Shown here piece after piece: positions 58,485 to 64,000 of a stretch of DNA of 64,000 bases. This stretch comes from Roseateles_B sp051857535 (GTDB lineage Bacteria > Pseudomonadota > Gammaproteobacteria > Burkholderiales > Burkholderiaceae_C): NCBI RefSeq assembly GCF_051857535.1, contig NZ_JBPZGY010000004.1:62001-126000 (forward strand), in the 5' to 3' direction. Under the pieces are notes generated by a model. It was not told the DNA's origin. It did no database searches and was given only the letters and a program-made list of their open reading frames with translations. Each line of letters opens with the position of its first letter. Within the stretch, counting starts at the first letter, position 1. Made by a program: the position numbers and the translations under genes.

Positions 58485-59357
58485 ATGACAGCCTTTCTGG
58501 ACCTGGCCGGCGCGGATCCGCTGGACTACTTCGCCCGGCTGGTGGCCGAGGACGAGAGCCTGAACCTGCTGGAGGCCGCGGCCACCCTGGCCCAGGATGA
58601 ATGGCCGCAGCTCGACGTGCAGCAGTTGCTGGCGGATGTCGACGAGCTGGCGCTCAGGCTGAAGCGCCGTGTGCCGCCGGATGCCGTCGCCAGCCAGCGC
58701 CTGCGCCTGCTGAACCAGTTCTTCTTCCAGGATCTGGGCTTTGCGGGCAATGTCAACGACTACTACGCCTCGGCCAACTCCTATCTGCACGAGGTGCTGA
58801 AGACCCGGCGCGGCATCCCCATCAGCCTGAGCCTGCTGTATGCCGAGCTGGCCCTGCAGCTGGGCTTGCGGGCACGGGGAATCTCTTTTCCAGGGCATTT
58901 CCTGGTGTGTCTGAAACTGCCGGCGGGCGACGTGGTGATGGACGTCTTCCACGGGCGTTCGCTCTCGCGTGATGCGCTGGAGGAGCTCCTGCATCCGCTG
59001 CGCGAGCGGGCAGGGGTGAGCGATCCGGCGGACCTGCCCTTGGAGCTCTTTCTCCAGCCCTGCAGTCCGCGCCAGTGGTTGGCGCGCATGCTGCGCAACC
59101 TCAAGGAGATCCATCGGCGCGCCGCGGCCTGGGTCTTGCTGCTGCAGGTTCAGCACAGGCTGCTGATCCTGCTGCCGGATGATGCCGAGGAGTTGCTGGA
59201 TCGCGCTTACACCCTGGAGCGTCTCATGCAGTGGCCCGAAGCTGTGGCCGACTATGAACGCCTGCTGGGTCTGCACCCTCCCGTCGAGCTGGCGCAGCAG
59301 GCGCGCGCGCGTCTGGATCAGCTGCGCCAATCGCCCGGCGGGCGCATGCTGCATTGA
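58485..59357 (+). CDS. SirB1-like transglutaminase/TPR protein, probably non-catalytic
   Basis: 290 aa, SirB1/YchA family. The transglutaminase-like core reads KTRRGIPISLSLLYAELALQLGLRARGISFPGHFLV. The catalytic cysteine position is occupied by a hydrophobic or Pro/Ile stretch, so only the His remains and enzymatic activity is unlikely. A TPR-like C-terminus (LLPDDAEELLDRAYTLERLMQWPEAVADYERLL) follows. Cytoplasmic. The start is the ATG at 58485; a GTG 5 codons upstream is less likely. It begins 18 bp after murJ. Confidence 0.85.
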   Translation: MTAFLDLAGADPLDYFARLVAEDESLNLLEAAATLAQDEWPQLDVQQLLADVDELALRLKRRVPPDAVASQRLRLLNQFFFQDLGFAGNVNDYYASANSYLHEVLKTRRGIPISLSLLYAELALQLGLRARGISFPGHFLVCLKLPAGDVVMDVFHGRSLSRDALEELLHPLRERAGVSDPADLPLELFLQPCSPRQWLARMLRNLKEIHRRAAAWVLLLQVQHRLLILLPDDAEELLDRAYTLERLMQWPEAVADYERLLGLHPPVELAQQARARLDQLRQSPGGRMLH

Positions 59358-59410
59358 GCGACCCGGCTCTCGCCCCGGCCAGGCCCTCAGCCAGGGGGCG
59401 CAACAGACCC

Positions 59411-59416
59411 TAGAAT
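59411..59416 (+). promoter_or_regulatory. Possible -10 box of the AI-2E family gene
   Basis: TAGAAT in the 138-bp gap after the SirB1-like gene; the -35 region is unclear. Confidence 0.25.
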
Positions 59417-59495
59417 CCGGGCCTGCTTCCCATGGCCCCGCCTGCCGCCGGTGTTTCACAGCAGGACCGCAACCCTTTACCCACATCACACCCGC

Positions 59496-60566
59496 ATGAC
59501 CTTGAGCAAGACCCAACGCTATGCGCTGGCCTGGACGGCCCTGGCCCTGCTGTGCCTGGGGCTGGTCTGGCTGCTCTCGCCGGTGCTGGCGCCCTTCCTC
59601 ACTGCCGGCATCCTGGCCTATGCCCTGAGCCCTGCGGTCGAGGCCCTGACGAGGCGTCGCGTGCCCCGGCTGCTGGCCGTGGTCCTGGTGGAGCTGGCAG
59701 CCGTGGTGGCCTTGCTTTCCCTCTTTCTGCTTCTGCTGCCCATCCTCAGCCGCGAGCTGCCCCAGTTGCGTGAGCAGATTCCCGTGCTGGCCAATGCCTT
59801 GAACAAGCATGTGGCACCCTGGCTGTCCCAGCATGGTGTGCAGGTGGCCCTGGATACGGCCAGCATCAAGGCCTTTGTGCTCAAGTACCTCGACGCCAAT
59901 CTGGAGGATTGGCTTGCCACCGCCCTCAGTTCGGCGCGTATCGGTGGAAGCTTCGTGCTGGCCATCGTGGGCAATGCCGTGCTGCTGCCGGTGGTGCTGT
60001 TCTACCTGCTGCATGACTGGCACCGTCTGCTCGCACGGGCCTGGGACCTGGTGCCCCCGCGCCTGCGGCCGCCGGTGGGGCGCTTTCTGCATGAGTGCGA
60101 CACCATGCTGGGCCAGTACCTGCGCGGCCAACTGCTGGTGATGCTGCTGCTGGCCGTCTACTACAGCGCAGCCCTGATGCTGGCCGGCTTTGACCTGGCC
60201 CTGCCCGTGGGCATCTTCACGGGGCTGGCGGTTTTCATCCCCTATCTGGGTTTCGGCCTGGGGCTGCTGTTGGCGCTCATGGCTGCACTGCTGCAGTTCG
60301 CCAATCTCTATGGCCTGCTGGCTGTGGCCGTGGTGTTCAGCCTCGGCCAGTTGCTGGAGAGCTTCGTGCTGACACCCCGCCTGGTGGGGGAGCGCATCGG
60401 CCTGTCGCCGCTGATGGTGATCTTCGCCCTGCTGGCCTTTGGCCATCTGTTCGGTTTTGTCGGCGTGCTGATCGCCTTGCCCGTGTCCGCCCTGGGGGTG
60501 GTTGCCGCGCGCCGTCTGCGCGAGGCCTACCTGTCCAGCGCCCTGTACCAGAGTCCCCGTTCTTGA
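59496..60566 (+). CDS. AI-2E/PerM family transporter
   Basis: 356 aa with about eight membrane helices and a central periplasmic/coiled region (about 80-150). PVVLFYLLHDWHRL, FIPYLGFGLGLLLALMAALLQF and LVGERIGLSPLMVIFALLAFGHLFGFVGVLIALPVSAL are the family core. Members export autoinducer-2 or act as sodium/proton antiporters; the function here cannot be told. The ATG at 59496 precedes the first helix. The hda start overlaps its stop. Confidence 0.87.
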   Translation: MTLSKTQRYALAWTALALLCLGLVWLLSPVLAPFLTAGILAYALSPAVEALTRRRVPRLLAVVLVELAAVVALLSLFLLLLPILSRELPQLREQIPVLANALNKHVAPWLSQHGVQVALDTASIKAFVLKYLDANLEDWLATALSSARIGGSFVLAIVGNAVLLPVVLFYLLHDWHRLLARAWDLVPPRLRPPVGRFLHECDTMLGQYLRGQLLVMLLLAVYYSAALMLAGFDLALPVGIFTGLAVFIPYLGFGLGLLLALMAALLQFANLYGLLAVAVVFSLGQLLESFVLTPRLVGERIGLSPLMVIFALLAFGHLFGFVGVLIALPVSALGVVAARRLREAYLSSALYQSPRS

Positions 60567-61231
60567 AGCAGATCCCGCTGGCGCTCGGTCCCGAGCCGCA
60601 TTACTCCTTCGACAACCTCCTGCCTGGCGCCAACGAGGCGGCCCTGGCGCACCTGCAGTCCCTGCGCCCGGGAGAGCCACCCGTGTTCCTCTGGGGGCAG
60701 GCCGGTTGCGGCAAGACCCATGTGCTGCGCGCCCTGGCCCAGTCATGGCAGGCGGCGGGTGCCCAGGTCGGCTGGTACGACGCCGACACGCCGCTGCCCT
60801 GGGAGCTGCCCGCCCACCCCAGCCTGCTGCTGCTGGACGACTGCGACCGCTTCGATCCCGGCCAGCAACACGCGGCCTTCACGCTCTTCGTCGAGGCGGC
60901 CACGCTGGGCCTGGCCGTGGTGTCCACCGGCGTGGCACCGCCCATAGACCTTGAGCTGCGCGAGGACCTGCGCACCCGCCTCGGCTGGGGGCCGACCTAT
61001 GCCCTGCAGCCTCTGCCCGAAGGCGAGATGCGCGCCGCCCTGCGCCGTGAGGCCGACCGCCGTGGCATCGTGCTCAGCGACGAGGTCATGGACTACCTCC
61101 TGACCCGCTTCGCTCGCGACCTCAAGCACCTGATGGGCCTGCTGGACAGGCTCGATGAATTCGCCCTGGCCAACAAGCGGGCCGTGACGGTGCCCCTGCT
61201 GCGCCAGATGCTGCTCGACCAAGGAAGCTGA
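60563..61231 (+). CDS. hda: DnaA regulatory inactivator Hda
   Basis: 222 aa AAA+ protein homologous to the ATPase part of DnaA. Walker A WGQAGCGKTHVL is at about residues 44-55, Walker B LLLLDDCDRF at about 88-97, sensor-type STGVAPP, and RTRLGWG (arginine region). With the DNA-loaded sliding clamp it promotes ATP hydrolysis by DnaA after initiation. The N-terminal QIPLALGP is the clamp-binding motif. The start is TTG at 60563, overlapping the upstream TGA; this is the only start that keeps the clamp motif. Confidence 0.9.
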   Translation: MKQIPLALGPEPHYSFDNLLPGANEAALAHLQSLRPGEPPVFLWGQAGCGKTHVLRALAQSWQAAGAQVGWYDADTPLPWELPAHPSLLLLDDCDRFDPGQQHAAFTLFVEAATLGLAVVSTGVAPPIDLELREDLRTRLGWGPTYALQPLPEGEMRAALRREADRRGIVLSDEVMDYLLTRFARDLKHLMGLLDRLDEFALANKRAVTVPLLRQMLLDQGS

Positions 61232-61899
61232 TGAACCTCACCCTGTTCGATCTCGACGGCACCCTGATCCCGGGTGATTCCGACCATGCCTTTGGGCAGT
61301 TCATGGTCCAGATCGGCTGGGCCGAGGGGGCTGACTGGGCGCGGCGCAACGACGAGTTCTTCGCCCAGTACCAAAGCGGCCAGCTCAATCTGCACGACTA
61401 CATCGCTTTCGCGACCTCGGTCTGGCGCTCGCGTCCCCTGGAAGAGGCTCTGTCGGTGCGCCAGCGCTTCATGGCCGAGGTGATGCAGCCCATGATGCGC
61501 GACAATGCGCGGGCCCTGGTGCGTCAACACCAGGCGCGCGGTGACCTGGTGGCCATCGTGACCGCCACCAACGAATTCGTGACCACTCCCATCGCCGAGG
61601 CCTTTGGTGTGTCTGATCTGATTGCGGTGCAGCTGCAGCGGGATGCCACGGGCCACTACAACGGGGCCATCCACGGCGTGCCGTCCTTCCAGGCCGGCAA
61701 GATCGTACGCGTCGAGCAATGGCTGGCCGGGCAGGGGCGGGCGCTGAAGGATTTCGAGCAAGTGCATTTCTACAGCGATTCGGTGAACGACCTGCCCCTG
61801 ATGGAGCGGGTCAGCCACCCTGTCGCGACCAACCCTTCTGCAGCGCTGGCACAGATTGCCCAGGCCCGGGGCTGGCCTATCCTGAATCTCTTTGCATGA
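61231..61899 (+). CDS. HAD-IB family phosphatase
   Basis: 222 aa. HAD motif I FDLDGTLIPGDSD (nucleophile Asp at residue 7), motif II IVTATN, motif III lysine near FQAGKIVRV and motif IV YSDSVNDLPL. The cap is helical. It is of the SerB/CicA-like type; the substrate is unknown. It overlaps hda (TGATG) and pcnB (ATGA), so the three are translationally linked. Confidence 0.88.
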   Translation: MNLTLFDLDGTLIPGDSDHAFGQFMVQIGWAEGADWARRNDEFFAQYQSGQLNLHDYIAFATSVWRSRPLEEALSVRQRFMAEVMQPMMRDNARALVRQHQARGDLVAIVTATNEFVTTPIAEAFGVSDLIAVQLQRDATGHYNGAIHGVPSFQAGKIVRVEQWLAGQGRALKDFEQVHFYSDSVNDLPLMERVSHPVATNPSAALAQIAQARGWPILNLFA

Positions 61900-63542
61900 T
61901 CAAGAACCTGATTGACAAGCTGCTGGGCAAACCCGGCAAACCCGATGCCAAGGCGGGTGCCAAGGCCAAGTCCGGCGCGCACGCCCTGGGCAAGCGCGTC
62001 GAGATCGGCGCGGCCGAGCACGGCATCGACCCCGAGCTGCTCGACGATCGCGCCGTCAAGGTCGTGCGCACGCTCAGCGACGCAGGCTTCGAGGCCTATA
62101 TCGTCGGTGGCGCGGTGCGCGACCTGCTGCTGGGCCGGCGTCCCAAGGATTTCGACGTGGCGACCAACGCCACCCCTGAGCAGGTCAAGGGCCTGTTCCG
62201 CCGGGCCTTCATCATCGGCCGTCGCTTCCGCATCGTGCACGTGGTCTACGGGCGCGGGCGTGAGCATGAGGTGATCGAAGTCTCGACCTTCCGTGCCCTG
62301 CTGGCCAACGAGGCCGCCGAGCAAGTCAGTGGCAATGAGAAGACCTCCAAGGACGAGCTGGCCGGCAAGAGCCATGTGGTCGATGCCAGCGGCCGCGTGC
62401 TGCGCGACAACGTCTGGGGGCCGCAGATCGAAGACGCTGCCCGCCGCGACTTCACCATCAATGCCATGTACTACGAGCCCCAGCGCGAGCTGGTGGTGGA
62501 CTACCACGGTGGCTTTGCCGACGTGAAAAAGCGCGTTCTGCGCATGATCGGCGATCCGGAGACCCGCTACCGCGAGGATCCGGTGCGCATCCTGCGTGCC
62601 GTGCGTTTCGCTGCCAAGCTGGGTTTCGAGCTTGAGCCCAAGACCCGCGCGCCGGTCAAGGCCATGATCCCCCTGCTGCAGAACGTGCCCATCTCTCGCA
62701 TGTTCGACGAGATGATCAAGCTGCTGCAGACCGGCCATTCCCTGGCCAGCCTGGACGAGCTGCGCAAGCAGGGCCTGGGTCGCGGGGTGTTCTCCATCCT
62801 GGATGCGGTGCTGGACGAGAAGGGTGCTCTGCCGGACGAGGCGCGCGGCCAGTTTGTGCGTCGCGCGCTGGAGGACACCGATCGCCGCGTGGCCGAGGGC
62901 CGCAGCGTCGCCCCCAGCTTCATGCTGGCCTGCATGCTGTGGCATGAGGTCCAGGGGCGCTGGCAGCGCCTGCGCGATGGTGGCGAGCCGGCCGTGCCGG
63001 CTCTGCAGCAAGCCATTGACCTGGTTTTCGACGCTCGTATCGGCGACATCTCAGGCCGCGGCAAGCTGGCCGCAGACATGCGCGAGATCTGGATGATGCA
63101 GCCGCGCTTCGAGCGTCGCAGTGGCAACGGCCCTTACAGCCTGGTCGAGCAGCCGCGCTACCGCGCCGGCTTCGATTTCCTGCTGCTGCGTGCCGAGGTG
63201 GGCGATCTGGACATGGCCCTGGTCGACTGGTGGGAAGACTTTGCCCTGGGCAGCGACGAGGAGCGCCGGGCCCTGGTCGAACAGGCGCGCGAGACCGAGC
63301 GCCTGCAACGCAAGAGCGGCGGAGGCCGCGTGCGCCAGGTTGCCAAGGGGGCGCTCAGCGGTGAAGTCCGCCCGGCTGCCTCGGGTGCCGAGGCGTCTGC
63401 AGAAGAGGGCGGAGATGCCGATGAAGGCGCGGAAGATGAGCGCGAGGGCTCGCCTGCACGCAAGCGCCGCCGTCGTCGCAAGCCGCGTGGCGGCGGTGGT
63501 GGATCGGCTCCTGCCGGCTCCGGTGCTGTCGATGCGGGCTGA
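61896..63542 (+). CDS. pcnB: Poly(A) polymerase I
   Basis: 548 aa. Adds poly(A) tails that mark RNA for decay. The nucleotidyltransferase head has YIVGGAVRDLLLGRRPKDFDVATNATP (catalytic Asp pair in DFD), RRFRIVHV and RRDFTINAMYY. RNA-binding neck and body follow (FAAKLGFELEPKT). The C-terminal about 110 residues are disordered, acidic then very Arg-rich (ARKRRRRRKPRGG), as in other betaproteobacterial PcnB. It overlaps the HAD gene by 4 bp. Confidence 0.95.
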   Translation: MIKNLIDKLLGKPGKPDAKAGAKAKSGAHALGKRVEIGAAEHGIDPELLDDRAVKVVRTLSDAGFEAYIVGGAVRDLLLGRRPKDFDVATNATPEQVKGLFRRAFIIGRRFRIVHVVYGRGREHEVIEVSTFRALLANEAAEQVSGNEKTSKDELAGKSHVVDASGRVLRDNVWGPQIEDAARRDFTINAMYYEPQRELVVDYHGGFADVKKRVLRMIGDPETRYREDPVRILRAVRFAAKLGFELEPKTRAPVKAMIPLLQNVPISRMFDEMIKLLQTGHSLASLDELRKQGLGRGVFSILDAVLDEKGALPDEARGQFVRRALEDTDRRVAEGRSVAPSFMLACMLWHEVQGRWQRLRDGGEPAVPALQQAIDLVFDARIGDISGRGKLAADMREIWMMQPRFERRSGNGPYSLVEQPRYRAGFDFLLLRAEVGDLDMALVDWWEDFALGSDEERRALVEQARETERLQRKSGGGRVRQVAKGALSGEVRPAASGAEASAEEGGDADEGAEDEREGSPARKRRRRRKPRGGGGGSAPAGSGAVDAG

Positions 63543-63566
63543 TCCCCGTCGTGCCCTGGGTCGCTC

Positions 63567-64000
63567 ATGAAGGCCTACATCGGGCTGGGCGCCAATCTGG
63601 GTGACCTGGTCGCAACCCTGCAGGCTGCCTTGTCGGCTTTGGACAGGCTGCCTCAGTCGCGGCTGATCGGGGTGTCCTCGGGCTGGCGCAGCGCGCCGGT
63701 CGATGCGGGCGGCCCGGACTTTCTCAATGCCGTGGCCTGTCTGGAGACGGCATTGGCTCCCCTGGACTTGCTGGATGCCTTGCAGTCCATCGAGTTGGCA
63801 TACGGCCGCGAACGGCCCTACCACCACGCCCCCCGCACCCTGGACCTGGACTTGCTGCTGATGGAGGGTCAGGTCTTGTCCGAGCCCAGGCTTCAGCTGC
63901 CGCACCCGCGCCTGCACCAGCGTGCCTTCGTGCTCAGGCCGCTGCTTGAGCTGGCGCCCGAGCTGGCCCTGCCCGGCATTGGCCGGCTGGATGCGCTGCT
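63567..64000 (+). CDS. folK: HPPK, dihydropterin pyrophosphokinase (3' end outside window)
   Basis: 144 codons visible, truncated by the window edge. Transfers pyrophosphate to hydroxymethyl-dihydropterin in folate synthesis. KAYIGLGANLGD, SSGWRSAPVDAGG-DFLNAV, and RERPYHHAPRTLDLDLLL (metal Asp pair DLD) identify it. It begins 24 bp after pcnB, the usual pcnB-folK order. A one-mismatch copy of the dispersed 14-bp word (63866-63879) lies inside. Confidence 0.95.
   Translation, partial: MKAYIGLGANLGDLVATLQAALSALDRLPQSRLIGVSSGWRSAPVDAGGPDFLNAVACLETALAPLDLLDALQSIELAYGRERPYHHAPRTLDLDLLLMEGQVLSEPRLQLPHPRLHQRAFVLRPLLELAPELALPGIGRLDAL
63866..63879 (+). repeat. Dispersed 14-bp repeat, one-mismatch copy
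   Basis: GGGTCAGGTCTTGT inside folK, encoding GQVLS. Confidence 0.5.

Noticed and set aside
1..64000. tRNA, rRNA, CRISPR, prophage or complete insertion sequences
   Set aside because: Gaps were read on both strands and none shows a cloverleaf, repeat-spacer pattern, integrase/transposase gene or terminal inverted repeats.

Overview
The window looks like chromosomal DNA of a GC-rich betaproteobacterium, most likely order Burkholderiales (Roseateles/Mitsuaria/Rubrivivax-like). This rests on the codon composition, on small families typical of that order (DUF3579, a DUF7931-like protein), and on the gene order argF-argD, DUF3579, rpsT, murJ, sirB1-like, hda, pcnB, folK. I see no rRNA, tRNA, CRISPR array, prophage or complete insertion sequence.

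Layout. 1-9706: mostly minus-strand housekeeping (SlyD-like FKBP, dapA-bamC, a methyltransferase, an SDR enzyme, an MFS permease, an odd amidohydrolase). A divergent roxA plus DUF7931-like pair and a short Ala/Pro-rich lipoprotein with a long structured leader are also here. 9840-21648: a plus-strand block with topoisomerase IV (parE, parC), a deacetylase/GNAT/lytic transglycosylase insert, and a three-gene condensin-like operon (kleisin, KITE and SMC-like, in mksFEB/jetABC order) directly after parC. 21699-25390: mgtC, then a four-gene operon (DCC protein, NAD-binding protein, DoxX-like, DUF2269), followed by a GbsR/MarR regulator whose predicted operator occurs both at its own promoter and in front of the operon. 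25620-35089: an RCC1-repeat lipoprotein, trhP (start codon inside a 22-bp perfect inverted repeat), a Tat-type phospholipase C, a P-loop protein, PPi-type phosphofructokinase and an unknown protein. 35090-44935: an adenylate-cyclase/STAND-ATPase/TPR protein beside three secreted alpha-glucan hydrolases, including a pullulanase. 45070-47505: two tandem transglutaminase-like/TPR lipoproteins. 47522-51145: a cysteine-cluster protein, a Ser/Thr kinase fused to a universal-stress domain, a phosphoesterase and a periplasmic binding protein. 51166-64000: argF-argD, DUF3579, an M14-like peptidase and alpha/beta hydrolase pair, rpsT, murJ, a SirB1-like protein, an AI-2E family permease, hda, a HAD phosphatase, pcnB and the start of folK.

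The signals least explained by ordinary annotation are four. A 14-bp word (GGGTCAGGTCTTGC) occurs five times exactly and at least five times with one mismatch. The condensin-like operon is welded to parC. Six genes have a -10-like box 6-7 nt before the start codon and no Shine-Dalgarno, suggesting leaderless mRNAs. Two matching operators predict a small GbsR-type regulon. All functions are assigned from sequence reading alone; no database search was run.
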